This document shows, piece by piece, positions 1 to 13,436 of a stretch of 64,000 nucleotides of DNA. Source of the stretch: Kuschelorhynchus macadamiae (lineage: Eukaryota > Arthropoda > Insecta > Coleoptera > Curculionidae); NCBI GenBank assembly GCA_030620095.1, contig JAUTXW010000561.1, positions 2,000,001-2,064,000 on the forward strand. The letters run 5' to 3'. Position numbers and translations under genes: made by a program. The number at the start of each line of letters is the position of its first letter. Positions within the stretch are counted from its first letter, which is position 1. The notes below the pieces were generated by a model. It saw nothing but the letters and a program-made list of their open reading frames with translations. It did no database searches and was not told the DNA's origin.

Positions 1-1010
1 AAAATATCTTCCAATCATCCCTAACCTATTTAAAAACCTAAAAATCAACTAAACCTGAATCTCTCACCCATCTTTACAACAGACCCTTTGCTATTTCCTT
101 CATGGATCTCAATTCCCATTAACTATAACACAGAACTCGCCTCATTTAACAAACATGAGCTTTCATCAAATAATACATAAAAACTACAAGAAATTTAAAC
201 AAATATACACCCAGTGGGTGCCGCATACTTCTGTAAATACAATGAAAAATCCTACTCTCCTCATGAAACCTAAACAACTATACTAACAGCTGAGCTACTA
301 GCTATACTAAAAGCATTACAATACACAATAACTTCTCTCCATCCCAAATGGGTTATTATTACCGACTCATTCAACGCTATAAACTGTCTAAATCAATACT
401 CTCCTAAATATACCATAGCTCAAGAAATAAAAAATACTCACACAAAGGGTATACATACAAAAAAATATCAATATCCTTCCTATGGATCCCTAGCCACATA
501 GGAATATCTGGCAATAAAAGAGCGGATTACCTAGCCTCTAACCATTCCTCAACATATTGAACACCATATTCCATGAAAAAGATCTGAAAACTCATCACAT
601 ATCATTAGTCAAGAAAATGATCCAATTGGAATGGGACCTATTAGATAACGCAAATAAATTACGAGTTAAAGACATATTTTTTACCAATCATTATCCACTA
701 GATATTAGATGTGAGTCAATTGTGTCACCTGCAACCTAACACTCACTATATCTCACATATTTGAACTATGCAAAAATATAAACATTTATTCATCACAAAA
801 TACAATAGAGATATCAAAACAATTCTAAGCTATACACACATAGCTGAATTGATGGATTTCCTAAGAGATGTAAACTTATTCAAATATATATAAAACTACA
901 CTTCCGACCAAAAAGAAAAGAAAATATACTAATAATAATTGTATATAACATAATACTAAAGGAGGCTAAGAGACCCCGTTGTCGATGCGTCCCTAATCCA
1001 TGCAACTCAC
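1..1010 (+). pseudogene. 3' end of a jockey-type LINE (RNase H domain relic)
   Basis: Frames on the plus strand join into a ribonuclease H domain of a non-LTR retrotransposon. Around 280-420 the reading LTAELLAILKALQYTI is followed by VIITDSFNAIKCLNQYSP, and around 468-541 by FLWIPSHIGISGNKRADYLA, the typical C-terminal RNase H motif with its histidine and aspartate. The stretch 557-739 gives the basic tail that usually follows, and about 800-893 ends with a reading like KTILSYTHIAELMDFLRDVN. At 961-1010 lies a GC-richer 3' untranslated piece (ggaggctaagagacccc). Several frame breaks and stops show that it is dead. The element is cut by the left edge of the window. RNase H digests the RNA strand of the cDNA hybrid during target-primed insertion. 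The exact clade is inferred. Confidence 0.75.
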
Positions 1011-3208
1011 TCCTTTTTACCCTGACAATTTTTTACCCTTTTTTTAATTCTTGTCCTATGTTGAAAAATTAACCGTAGCGACTTGAATATTGCCTCATCG
1101 ATGTTTCAAAAAACGTCCTTCTATCAGATGCCACTGCTCAGTTGTTATTTTTTTTACCAGAAGACACCCATTTATCCTCTACGATTGACCTCAAATACAT
1201 TTCTTCTCTGACTTACTGTGAGTGAATTGGAGCGCACTGAATGTGAAGAACCACAAATTTCTAGAAATGCTCGGTCCTTTAACCCAATGAAATGTTCCGC
1301 TTATATAATTTATGATGTAATACCCTTTGTCTTTACTTGTTTAACTTGTGTAACCTGTAAAAAAATATATTACAACTTTTTTGTTTTTTTTTTAGGTCAT
1401 AACCGCCATTTTTAGCCGATGAGTTAGAGAACATATATGCATCTTGGAACTTTAAAGTGAATATCTATCATTGAACTCTGTGGGATGAGACATTTAGTAT
1501 GATCAATATAATTGGATCTATTTTTTTACGATTAAATCTGAAACTTTTCGCAAAACCATATCGTGATCAAACCGCTTCGGTCTTAAAATATATTTACACT
1601 TATATACAGGATGGTCGATAATGAATGCGACAAAAAGCAATCCTAGATTAAACTCGTCAAGATAATAATATTGAGCCCTATATGCGTTTGTAAAATGTCG
1701 CTCATTAATGAAATACAAGGTGTTAAAGTTTAAATCTGGAAATTGTTATTTTTCTATAGCTTAAGCTGTTTGTGAGATATCGACATAAAAACTGGTAATT
1801 GGGCATTTTCGGGGATGGGGAATACGACTAAATTCTATTTTTTTTTTCATGTAATATGTACAGGGCGCTTGTTACACCTACACTATACACTTGCTATTTC
1901 ATGTCATAATTTTTTTGTTAGTACCGTTTCATTATTTTATATTGAAAATGTGTTGATTTCTAAGAAAAAAAAGCAATACCAGATTTATTTCGATTAAACA
2001 AACCGTTTTCGAAATATTTGCATTTTAATATTTTATTGCAAGTCAAATCGCGGGCTCAAGAGCAGTTCGTTAAGAATGGAGTAGGCTATGAATAAGAAAC
2101 GCGTTTAATATAGGATTTCTTTTTGGCACATTCGTTACCGGCCACCAAGTATTGAGTGAATTATCTATTGGCGAAAAGTGTTTCTTATCAACTAACATGG
2201 TCTATTGAACCATTGACAGTGCAAATGAAAATCCTGCCCATATCTGTTATGTTTTAAACCGATCGAAGTTAGAAACTAAGCTACTATTACATACGTATAT
2301 AATATGTTGTAAGAGTTTTAAGGCATTTTTAAATATAATTTTTAACGCAACGTGCCGTGAAATTAATTTTTTTAGGTAAGTTACTGCCTTGTAAAGCCTT
2401 GAAAGTGTGCAGGCACCCTTTCAAATTTCTATTGGGGAAGTAAAGAACAAGTGATAATTTATATCTGAATTTTAAGGCATAGTCAACGAATCTCATGTAG
2501 TGGCGGTTCGTGAAGGACTATGTTGATAATATTAAGATAAAAAAAATAAATGTGACAATATTTAATAATAAGCTAATATGTGGGTAGGGTGGCGTATACG
2601 CATTCGTTACCACGATACAGCTTAGCACATTTCTGTAGTGCAATAAATAATGCGTTGGATATAATAATCCTAGATGTTATTCATTGTTTACTACCACAAA
2701 GCAGTGCGGTTTTCCCAGCATATAAGAGCCTTATTGCAAGAAAAAAGCAATGGCTCATTTTACAGTCGCCATTTTAATAATAAACATGGGCATTTTCTAA
2801 AACAATTTAAATCAGTTAGTAGTTGAAATATGAACATTTTCCGATACGCGTCAAAATAAAAAAATGGCATAAGTTAACAATAATTTTATCATAGTAAGAG
2901 ATGTGATTCAATAAGATAGTTGAGCACTACATATGTCAGAGTAGATGATAAGATATGCATACACCTCACCTAAGTAATACATATATACCAGGATAACAAT
3001 TCAGACAAAACAAGAAGGGGAATTCGTGTATTCTCAATAACGGATGCAAAACAACTATTAATATGTTAATAAAAAGATTACTTCAGATACCTACTATACA
3101 AGTAATCCTAACATATAGAATAGGGTAAATATTTTTATTGCAAAATTTTTACATGTTTTTATTTAAATCCACACCTTTCAATCTATTAGTCTATATATCT
3201 AAAAATAA
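1011..3208. other. No recognisable gene; AT-rich
   Basis: Only short open frames of under 70 codons with low-complexity AT-rich composition are present. No splice-framed coding exon, tRNA or terminal inverted repeat was seen. A tatacagg-type motif near 1604 resembles element ends elsewhere in the window but has no partner. Confidence 0.5.
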
Positions 3209-3488
3209 TCTATATATTTAAAAAAAAAGCCAGATTTTCAGCAAGTTAGTGAGAGAGTTGTAAAATTTGCATGCTTTTTTTATAAATGATCGTGTGGTTA
3301 TGGAGACCTTTCAATACTATTTTTGGTATTGTTTTATTGCGTATTTTTTCTACAAAACTAATATGTTTTTCTTCAAAAACATTTCTGGTCTATGTAGTGA
3401 ATGCGCCCCATATTCTTATAACTTCACTGGAAATTCTTCTGGAGATTCATCAAATCAAAGGCAGAACAAGGTCTGCCGGGCCAGCTAG
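3209..3488 (+). mobile_element. Small non-autonomous Helitron-like element
   Basis: The right end shows a 6-bp hairpin (ggcaga ... tctgcc) followed seven bases later by CTAG, then host T at 3489. The left end begins TCTATATATT after host A at 3208. TC start, hairpin, CTRR end and insertion between A and T are the hallmarks of Helitrons, which move by a rolling-circle Rep/helicase made elsewhere. At 280 bp it has no coding capacity. The left boundary is less certain than the right, because a second TCTATATAT occurs at 3190. Confidence 0.6.
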
Positions 3489-5611
3489 TATGATGCTAGT
3501 GTGAAAAATGCATGTTTAAGGCACGCATATGACAGTGCGCAGTGATATGAGTGATTTAAATGAAATTTTCACACGAATATCATAAAAGAATTTTTCGCAT
3601 CAGCGCCTTAAAATAACATTTTTCACACTAAAATGGGTGTGAAAAATGTTAATTTTCGCACGCTCGTAGAATTAGTATTATAAGTCAATTTTAATATTTT
3701 TCAAATATCTTATTTTTCGCAATAAATTATCGAAAACGAAAATTTATTATATATGTCCAAATACTTGAAATCACATTCAAATTTTAAAATAGCTATAACC
3801 ATAATAGTTATTTCAGTTTCCTTGCTTACTGAATAACCGAATATTTATTGTGAATTTAAAAAATTAACATAGTTTCATACTACCCAAATTTTGATTTGAA
3901 CACTGTATATTTTATTATTCTCTTAGATTTTGTAATTAATTGTCTATCTTATAATACGTAATAGTTAAATGTCAACCGTTTCCATAGCAACGGCCGTCAA
4001 AAAAATAAAATGATATTGCTAGAAAAAATGCTGTTCTTAAACTTGTTCCCAATCTTTTTTACTGTATACGTAATTTTGTAAAAATAGCTTCAATAATACT
4101 TACCCATTTTAGTTTTAGTTATCTAAGCGAAGTTTAGGAAAATAAAAATTTTACACCATTCGGTTAACACGACGTGAAAATTTTTACTTATACACAGTTA
4201 CAACTTTTTAAACAGTAATATATGTTGAAAGAAATTGAAAAGCGAAATGAAACTAGGCAAAAAGTGTTTAAATTTCTACGGAAAAGAAATCGTATAATGA
4301 ATTAATTCTAAGACATAGAAAAGCAACGAGCTAGAGTATTTTTTGTTCCTGTCGATGAGCTCTTATCGTAGAGCAAGTAGGTTATATGTTTCTCGTACTA
4401 GCAACTTTTATTTTATTAATATCAAGTATTGCAATTTTTTAATTGCTATTTCTATGGAAACCCTTTACATTTGGCATATTATTTAAATACAGAAAATAGA
4501 GAATTCATCGTAGAATCTAAAATATCTATATCTAATATGTTACTTTTAAAATTCCAATTTAACTCGCACTTTCGATTCAAACAGAATTTGAATTCAAATA
4601 ATGTATCGATAGAGTAGGATCAAAAATGGAACTATGCTCCATAAATATTTCTAACAGTAACGTAGTTGCAAGCTGGTGAAACAATTTTAGTGTCACCCAG
4701 AATAGCTAAAATATTATCTTAATAAATCTTTGTATATTTTTTTTCTACCAGATGTCTAATAACTTGACCTCCCAATAATACATTGAGAATAAAAGAAACT
4801 ATGCTTCTCATAATACCCGATTAAATTATTTGATTCTTTCTTTAGCTCTCGAGAAACTTGAGGTACAGTAAGAAAGTGTATTTTCTAATTTCAAACCTAA
4901 AAATTTCTTAAAAATTCAAAAAACCACATACAAAGTGGTAAATGTAAATAAATATCTTATGTTAAAGTTTCAAAGTGGCGGCATCTATTTAATAAAAAAC
5001 ATGTTTTTTGGAGGGGAATATTAAGGCAAATCAATGAAAAAAACACATTTTCTTAAATGTCTATTTGCGTTTTAGAGATTATCACACTCTAGCTGTAGCT
5101 AAAATTTATTCGGAGCGTTTTTTGATTTCTTATTGATACAAAATGCACGTTAAGAATAAAATTAAATCAGCTCAATTGTTTTAAAATTTTCCATCGAAAT
5201 TTCTTGGTTCACATAGGTTCCATAAGAAAAAATCTTTAGTTTTTTTACATGATGATAAAAGTTTTAGGAACTCTAAACCAAAAAAAAGGCAATGTTTGTT
5301 TTTACTTAGGACACTTATTTGTAGAATAGTGAAAAAATGAAACCAAGAAATGTAGCAGTGTGAAATTGTTTGTAGTTTACATATAAAGAACACGTATGCT
5401 GGGTGTTTTTGTAACAACTGTTTACATTTGAATTTTTTATTATATATTATCCTATACAGTATATCCCACTTTTCACGATCACGCCATGATAGCTCAGTTA
5501 CTGGCAGGCTGATTTACAATTTTTATTTTCATTATTATTATTTAATTCATTTTAAATTATGAAATTCATTTTTGTATAAATTATATTTGTATGATCAGGA
5601 ATACGCAAACT

Positions 5612-5615
<4 letters not shown>
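3489..5615. other. No recognisable gene; AT-rich
   Basis: No coding exon, RNA gene or paired terminal repeat could be supported. Around 3495-3665 the motif gtgaaaaatg with nearby cgcac recurs in both orientations, so a further decayed repeat may lie there. Confidence 0.45.

Positions 5616-5696
<81 letters not shown>
5616..5696. repeat. (TA)n microsatellite, about 40 units
   Basis: An almost perfect TA dinucleotide run. It creates spurious open frames of alternating Ile-Tyr on both strands, which are not genes. Confidence 0.95.
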
Positions 5697-5699
<3 letters not shown>

Positions 5700-5923
5700 C
5701 AGTAGAATCTTTTTTTTTCTTTAATTGCCCTCTTAGGAGTCATCAAACTTTAATTTCCCAAAAAATAGCATTTTTAGATATTGAAATATTCTTTTGATAT
5801 ATTTTAGCAAAATACATCAAACGTATGTTTAAGTCAATACTTTATCTACTATGACATAAAAGCAAAGTTATACGAAAAACCGTTAACCATTTTAGACAAA
5901 TGTGTTTCACTTGTTAACAACAT

Positions 5924-8900
5924 TACTGTGTAATCGAAGAACATTTTTTTAAAAATTCAACCTATATTTAGATGGCTATAACTTTTAAACAAAAAGTTTT
6001 GTTTACAAACGGTTTTTTTTTTCATTTTGTAAACTTATGTTTTGTTAATATTTTTGAGTTATCTAACTTTTAAGAGTTGATTTGGTCTTGTATATACGAG
6101 GGGTAAAAGAAAAGTATTTTTACACGAACTTTGTCAAGAGCGAGAATTTGCAAATCGGAAATTATTTTGCATTTATTTATATTTTATTACCTAATTAATG
6201 GGGTCTTAAGAAAAACTATTTTCTCAAAATTTTGATACCGAGTTTATTTTTTTTTTAATTTATTTTTTTCTGAAGATATGCGTTTTTCTCAATATTTTTA
6301 CATCTAAATTAAACACTAAAACGAATATTTTTTTAATCTTCCCAAGGACGTTTTCAAAAAAAGTAGATACAGTTTTGCGTTTTTGAATGCCAATTTTACT
6401 TCAGGGGGTTACTAACTTTCTTATTTTTTTAAATTAGACTTTGTCTCCTGAATTCTATAAAGGGTATTTTTACTTTTCGTTATTATTTTTGAAAAAGTAA
6501 TTTTAAGCTTCAGGACGATTTTTTAATTTCATAAAATTATTACCCATAGACCAAACTTAATTTTGTTAACACATATACTATATTCTTTTAAATTACCAAT
6601 TCTATGTATTTTTTAGGTAAATTAATACCCAATAGAGTATTTTTTATCAGTAGGTCTTCATATGCCGAGTGTTCAAAAAATATATATAATTGTTAAAACC
6701 TTTATACAGGGTGGAGCACGAGGTACCTTACCTTACCCATCAGCGTCGGTCCCTAAGTACTGAATGGTATTTTCTTTTTAAATGAACCCTGCAGGATATA
6801 TGCAGATCGGATGGAATTACAATTTTACATTATTTGCAGGTATACGGAATGCGCCAAAACAGTAGCTTATTATAGTTACAGTTTTTTAATAGAATACCCT
6901 GTATTGTACTGTATATTTGAATTATCCAATAAAAGTTATTACATTTTTATTTATTATATTAAATTTATTAAGTATGGCCTATACCTAAAGATAGCATAAG
7001 TACACGTATTAAAAAATTCGAAAATTACTATAAGTTTATTGGATTTAGTTATATATAGGCCCTAAATTGCAACTGAAAGTGCGTTTCCTTAAAATTCAAC
7101 TTTAATATAAATGGTTTGCTTGCACAAGCTTTTTAACATTTTGTGAACTTATGTTTTATTAAAATTTTTGTGTAATCTGAGTTTTATATGGTATATACGA
7201 GGGACGGAACAAAAGTAAAATTTCTACATGAACTTTGTCAATAGCGAGAATTTGTAATTCTGAAATTATTTTGAATTTAAGTGTATGCACTTCCAGTACT
7301 TACTACTTCTATCAACTTATTAAATGACTATAAGAAATAGAACTAATTGCAGAAATTTGTAATATCTGAGTTATTTTTGAGAATTTATTTGTTTATTTAA
7401 AATATACTTTTTTCTAACATTTTCCCGTTAAATTGATCACTCTTTTTAAAAGACTAACTTTTTAACCGTTTTGGATTTTGCATGGACAAATTATATTTTT
7501 CCAAAATTCAGTTTTATTTCAGGGGCGTGTTAATTAAATTTTTCAGATCGTATTATACCTTTTTTATTTTCTTAAATCAGACTTTATCTCCTAAATTCTG
7601 TAGAGGGTATTTTTGTACTTCTTTATAATTTTAAAAATTTGATTTTAAACCTTTAAGTTTATAAAAAATTCTGCGTTTATGTTTAATATTTGCATCCAGT
7701 TAAAAAAAATCTTTTAAGCTTTAAAATCATATTTTCAATAATTATAAAAAATGCAAAAATACCTTTTACAGAATTAAGGAGATGTAGTCTGATTTAACAA
7801 AATAAAAAAGATATAATACGATCTGAAACAGTTAATTACCATATTTTAACTTTTATTGAATGTGTCCATAAAAAATCCAAAACGATTAAAAAGTTAATTT
7901 TTTAAAAAGAGTGATTAATTTAGAGGGGGGAAATGTTGGAAAAATGCATATTTTTAAGAAAAAAATAAATTCTAAAAAATTAAATCAGATTTTGCAATGT
8001 GTGCTGTTAGTTATATTTCCTATTATTAGTAGATAGAACCAGTAAGTAGTATATACACTTAAAATCATAATAATTTCAGATCTGCAAATTCTCGCTATTG
8101 ACAAAGTTCGGGTAAAAAATACTACCTGTGTGCTCTCCCTCGTATATACCATATAAAACTAAGATTCCACAAAATATTTATTAGAATATAAGTCTACAAA
8201 ATTTAAAACAGCAAGCATTTAAATTAAACTTGAATTTTAAGAAATGTCCCTTTCAATTGAAATTTAGGGTACTGTATACCTAAATGCAAGAGGTTTTTCA
8301 GAAATTTTCGTATTTTTTAATAAGTGCAATTATACCGTCATCAGGTATAAACAACTCTTAATACATTTAATATAATAAATTAGAATTTAGTCTTTATTTG
8401 GAGAAATCAAATATATAGAATAAAATACAAGGTATTCCATTTAAAAAAACGTATCTTTAATATGCCACGTGTTTTGACGCACCCCGTATACTTTCAAATA
8501 ATTTAAAATTGTAGCTCTATCTGAGCTCCATATATCCTGTAAAGTTCATTTAAAAAGAAAATACCATTTAGTGCTAGTCTTAAGTACTTAAGTCTTAGTA
8601 CTAGTAGTAAAACCGATCGACACCGCGTGCCCCGCGCTGTATAAAAGTTTTAATAATAATAAATTTTTTTTGATGTACGTTATATAAAACCTACTGATAA
8701 AAAAACAACATACTCAATTGAGTGTAACTTTACTTAAAAAGTGCCTAGAATTGGTAATTTAAACGAAAGTAATTTTTGCGTTAAAGTTTAAATTAATAAT
8801 AAAACAGTATTTTAGTCTTACTAAGGAAAGGTAAAAATATCCTGTATAGAATTCAGGAGACCGAGTTTAATTTAAAAAAATAAGAAAGATATAATACAAG

Positions 8901-9160
8901 AGTGTTTAATTTAAAGAGAAAAATGTTGAAAAATGTGTGTTTTAAGAAAAAAATTAAAGTTCTTGTAAAAAATTCAACTTTTATTTTTCCACTCGTATAT
9001 ACCAGACCAAAGCAACTCTTAAAACTTATATACCACAAAAATATTAAGAAAACATAACGCAGAAAATCGTTTGTAAACAAATCATTTTGTTTACTAGTTA
9101 TATAGCCATTCAAATTTAGGTTGAATTTTAAAAAAATGCAGTTCTATTGCACAGCAGTGT
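5924..9160. repeat. 3.2 kb imperfect palindrome (large foldback element)
   Basis: The left arm (5924 to about 7670) reads as the reverse complement of the right arm (about 7690 to 9160). Matching pairs include 5950 with 9120 (ttcaaccta / aggttgaat), 6095 with 8997 (tatacgag / ctcgtata), 6715 with 8640 (cagggtggagc / cccgcgctgta region), 7200 with 8140, and 7605 with 7760. The centre lies near 7680. The sums of paired positions drift from about 15365 inside to 15070 outside, so the right arm has lost roughly 250 bp. No transposase was found. The arms have diverged by many substitutions and indels, so this is not an assembly artefact of a fresh fold. Confidence 0.8.
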
Positions 9161-10428
9161 ATAATCTGTCAGATAATGTCATTGCATGTTAGGATGCCCT
9201 TGTTTTTATTCTTAATAATTTGTTTAAAAATAGCAGGTTATGGGCGGGAAATGATAATACACGATAGATCCTTCCAAAGAGCAAATATGAAGCTGAACTA
9301 TGTCGTTATTTATTTAAATAAAATGTATATAGGTTTTCATGAAATTTATTATAATCATTTTTAACTTTTATAGTTAATGAGTTGGCGATTTTTCCTTCAA
9401 AGAGTCAATTCTGTTATTTTTTGAAAAATAAATTACGCCTTGTAACCTAACTACTACATTGTTAAGTTTTTAAAACACCACTTGTCTTATCTCGTGTTTT
9501 GCATGTGTGCTAATTGTATCAGTAGAATTTGTATTGATATTTCGACTTATGCATACCTGCTGTAGTTTTTGGCAGTTTGACCAACGAATCGGAATTAAAA
9601 GAAAAAGTGGTTAGGTTAGGTGAACCAACAACGGATTGAAAAACTATCGTGAATGTTGCGTTATAAAATAGATAACTGATTTTGTGTATATGAATACTTG
9701 GTGTTGTGAAACACCGTCTTTCTTTTTTATGTATTTACTTTCGTAGTTTAGTGTGAAGGTAAAGTTAAAATGGTTGACATTATATGTAAACAATGTAAAT
9801 CTACTGAAGTAGGCGATTAATATGTTAAAAATGGTAAAATATTTGTTCTTTGGAGTTATGGCGTACATAAGGTTAAATAATTTGTATATACAATTGTATT
9901 ATTTATGTAGTAATAATTTTTCTTTATTTTGTTCTTTAATTTTTTTACCTGTTTTAATTTTTATTGCTGCATCAGATTGTTTATTAAAAAAAAAGAAAAC
10001 ACTCAAAAGATTTAATAGTCTAAATAAAAATTGGGTTAACTGTATAGTTTTTCTTGTTTATTAATTCGCGTCATCTTAAGGTTTCCCATAACGTTACATG
10101 AAGGAACCATTACCGGACTCGTTCTTAACTATTATTTCGGGATTTGTTTTGGGTGTTTCTATGTAAGTAGATGTGACGTGTCGTTTGTCGATTATAGTTT
10201 CCTCTGTTATTGGTAGATGTGAAGTATGGTTCTTCCTGTTCAAATCACCAAGTTTTTCAAATCGGCCAATATAAAGCAAAGTGTTTAGTTGCGCTGGCGC
10301 TGTGTCTAATACCCTTTTTTGTAAATGATACAGCCACAAGGTCAAGTACCACAGCGAAATGTCTAATCAGTATGCAATAACATAAATCATAAAATTCAGT
10401 TTTTATTTAATCTTTTAGTCATGTTTAA
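9161..10428. other. No recognisable gene
   Basis: The only frame with a coding-like composition is 10094-10345 on the minus strand (83 codons, described separately). Two TTAGG units near 9610 are too few to be telomeric repeat. Confidence 0.45.
10094..10345 (-). pseudogene. Short open frame, possible element relic, unrecognised
   Basis: An 83-codon frame with a balanced, polar composition (for example DLNRKNHTSHLPITEETIID) unlike the low-complexity frames around it. It has no signal peptide, no membrane segment and no domain I can name. It could be a fragment of a mobile-element protein left of the hAT insertion, or chance. No splice signals clearly extend it. Confidence 0.2.
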
Positions 10429-12780
10429 TTAAATATCAGTGGCGGCAATTCAGGTAAAGTAGGTGAAGTGCTTCTTCACCAGGAAACATCTAACTATATT
10501 TATTATATATCTCTTAAAAAAATCTCAGTTTTTACTTTAATTTATTCACCTAATTGGCAAAAAATAAACTGTACATCCCGAATAAATATTTTACTTGACC
10601 GTTGGCGGCATGTCTTTTTAAAACTTTCAATCGAACCTTATTATAACAACTATAACAGTGGCGCAAACCGCTTCGACTTTGCTGAAGGTGCTATGTTTAC
10701 GATTTTCCTACTACGTTGCCATGACAACGCGTTCGCGATGATGTCGAGCGCATGGAAGAATAATGTTACCCAGCGCCATATAACGCTCTCGGTGAGTTGC
10801 TAACGCAGTACACTACACCCACGTGTCGTTCAGTTTGGGGTGGTTGTTTACTTTTATTTTCGCGGATTTCGCTGTAACCAGTTAGTTCCTTTGCAGTTTA
10901 CTTGACTGTTTTGTGTTATATTTATTTAAGGTGTTGTTACAACTTTATTTGGTGTCGGGTTTATTAATTTACATTATTTATGAATCCGATCACGGTTGTG
11001 GTTTGCATTTTATCGGAAACTTTATTTAATCGATGGAAGGAACAGGATCAGAATTTTAATCGTCATCCTGGTTTTCGGCGTACAAATGGTTATGTAGTAG
11101 TCAAATATTACAAAAATTGTTTTGCTGGCCTTGTTTACTAGTTTCCAATAAATATTCACTGTGGAATAAGGAAGGATTTGCAGGTATGTTAAATATATGA
11201 AGGTGTTTATATAAACATGAAGACTCGACGGAGAATTTAAAAAGCGAATTAATGCTAAAAACATTTGTAAAAAATCAAAGCACTATAGCTGACACTTTAG
11301 AAGGAAATGCTAAACTATATAAAATACATTTTAACGAAAACGTCCGATTAAATAGACTATTTATGTGCTTGGTAATTGACGCAGTTTTCTACCTTGCAAA
11401 ACAAGAGTTAGTCTTTCGCGACCATGATGAGAGCAGCGAGTCAATAAATAGGGGGAATTTTAAAAAGCTCTTAGGTTTATTAATATCGAGAAGTTCCCAA
11501 GAACTAAAAGATCATCACGAAAAAATTAAAAAATGTTTTTACTGGTGACTCGAAAACTATTCAAAACGAAATAATTGAATTCATTTCTGATTATTTAAAT
11601 GATCATGTAAAAAATGAAATAATGAACACACAGTTTTTTTCTGTGCAAGTGGATAACACCACTGATATTACGCAAACCTCCCACTGCCCCATAATTTTAA
11701 GATACGTTAATTCAGAAGGTTCAGTAGTCGAGAGATTCTTAGGATTTTATAATGTCAGCTTCGATAGAACGTCGGAGAATTTATATTTTCTATTGGATCA
11801 AATTTTGGACCAATTTGACTATAAACATAAATTAATAGGGTAATGTTACGATGGCGCAAGTGCGATGTAAATGGCCTTCAAAAAAAAGAAAAAACTCCGT
11901 AGGCTGTATTTGTCCATTGTCTTGCGCATCGTCTTAACCTTATGATGCAGCAAAGTTTAAACATATTTCTAAATGTCGATTTTTTTTTGCAAGTCTTAGT
12001 GGTATTCCCTCATTTTTTCATCACTCAGCCAAACGAACGTATGCTCTTACATCTGCATCTACGAGGCGTATACCAACAATTATAGAAACTCGTTGGTCTT
12101 CAAATTCGAAGTTAGAAAATGTGATTGTTCAAGAATAAATTAAAAGACGTCTTTGAATTTATTACAAACTGTGACAAATCTGATGAAAAATCAATCCGGC
12201 TTGCGAGTGGATTTTTAGGTAAGATGAACGATTTTGAATTCACGTTTCTGGCATTAGTGTTTAATGACATTTTTTCAAATACTATTTTCGTTCTTCAAAA
12301 AAAGTTGCTTGACATTCATTTTTGCATATCCAATATAAAACGCTGTCGTGAGGCGCTCTGTAAAAAAAGAAATGAACATTTTTTTACATTTTAAGCAAAA
12401 TATAAAAGTTTTCCCTTATTTTGACAATAACGTCGACAAGTGCTTCAGTGGAAAGAAGTTTTTCTTGCCTCAAATGTGTAAAAACTTATTTAAGAAATAC
12501 AATATCTCCAGAAAGACTTACTTCTCTAGGTAATATTAAAATTCAAAAGGAATTTCTGGAGGAGATTAGGACAACTCGTCTATTTTATGAGGATGTTATA
12601 AATAAATGTGCTGCTATGAAGGATAGGAGAATTTATTTAGTATACAAAATTTATGTAAGTCGTAAAAAAATATTCTACCACATACAAAAAAAAATTCTGG
12701 AAAAAAAATTATTGCGATATTTTCTTGCTGCATTTGCACTTCACTTACCTTTTCACCCACGAGCCGCCACTGTTAAATAT
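10429..12780 (+). mobile_element. hAT DNA transposon with 8-bp target duplication
   Basis: The element runs from cagtggcggc at 10437 to gagccgccactg ending at 12772. The ends are inverted, and the homology extends inward (gtgaagtg / cacttcac). The perfect 8-bp duplication ttaaatat occupies 10429-10436 and 12773-12780. Eight-base duplications and CAG-type ends are diagnostic of the hAT superfamily. The element is about 2.3 kb and carries a broken transposase. The same ends occur on the 700-bp MITE at 34592-35291, so the two probably used the same transposase. Confidence 0.93.
11252..12700 (+). pseudogene. hAT transposase relic (zinc finger MYM-type 1-like group)
   Basis: Three frames join into a hAT transposase. 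11252-11535 encodes VFYLAKQELVFRDHDESSES and ISRSSQELKDH, typical of the ZMYM1-like transposases of insects. A one-base shift near 11535 leads to 11550-11840, with QVDNTTDITQTSHCPIILRY and the catalytic-region aspartates. After a stop near 11842 the reading CYDGASAM follows. The 12050-12410 region is heavily broken. The C-terminal dimerisation segment is well kept at 12421-12600 (ITSTSASVERSFSCLKCVKT ... RLTSLGNIKIQKEFLEE). The start codon is uncertain, because related proteins have more N-terminal sequence, including a zinc finger. At least two frameshifts and several stops make it inactive. Confidence 0.85.
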
Positions 12781-13436
12781 ACGGCTGATATTTATATTCT
12801 ACACGCAATCTGTATTTTATGGGTTCTAATATCCTATAAGATCTAGAGTTTTCCCTGCAGAACTTTTCTATTGACATGTTGCCAAATGGAAAGTGTTTTT
12901 TTGGCCGCAATAAAAATCTAAAAAATATGTTGAGAATATGTAACCCTTAACTTTTAGTCGCAAATCGTTTTTAAACTTTTCAGCAATCAAAACCATATTT
13001 TAATTTTGCTTTTTCCAACATTTATATGATTGGTTCTGAACCACACAATAAGTGGCAACAAATGTTCTTTCCTTAAATGGTGAAAATCATAAAATGTGTA
13101 ATACATATCTTCTCCGGCTATATTTTTAACAACTGCTCCAAATCGTTATCCTTTATCAAGTGATAATAAATCGTCCGTTAAATAAAATATATAATAAATA
13201 TATTAATGCCTTGCGTGTCGCAAGGCATTGATACCTACTTCTAAATTATAATGGTGTGAAGTGGTGGGCGATGATTCGATTTGTATACAAGGTGCACAAG
13301 GAATGGCAGTAAAATCTAAGTGCTAGATTCTAGGTTAAAATGTTACTTTTTTCACCTATGAGCATATGTCCTAAAATACACCCTTTCCAAGTAACGGCCC
13401 TATAAAATTTTTGTAAAAAAAATCTAATTTTATAAA
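12781..13436. other. No gene; one small perfect hairpin
   Basis: The stretch holds no supported exon. At 13205-13229 a 10-bp perfect stem (aatgccttgc / gcaaggcatt) with a 5-base loop stands out. Its role is unknown. Confidence 0.5.

Noticed and set aside
5552..5797. Open frames of alternating Ile-Tyr on both strands
   Set aside because: They are translations of the (TA)n microsatellite and have no gene context.
9605..9625. Possible insect telomeric repeat (TTAGG)
   Set aside because: Only two units occur, with no array.
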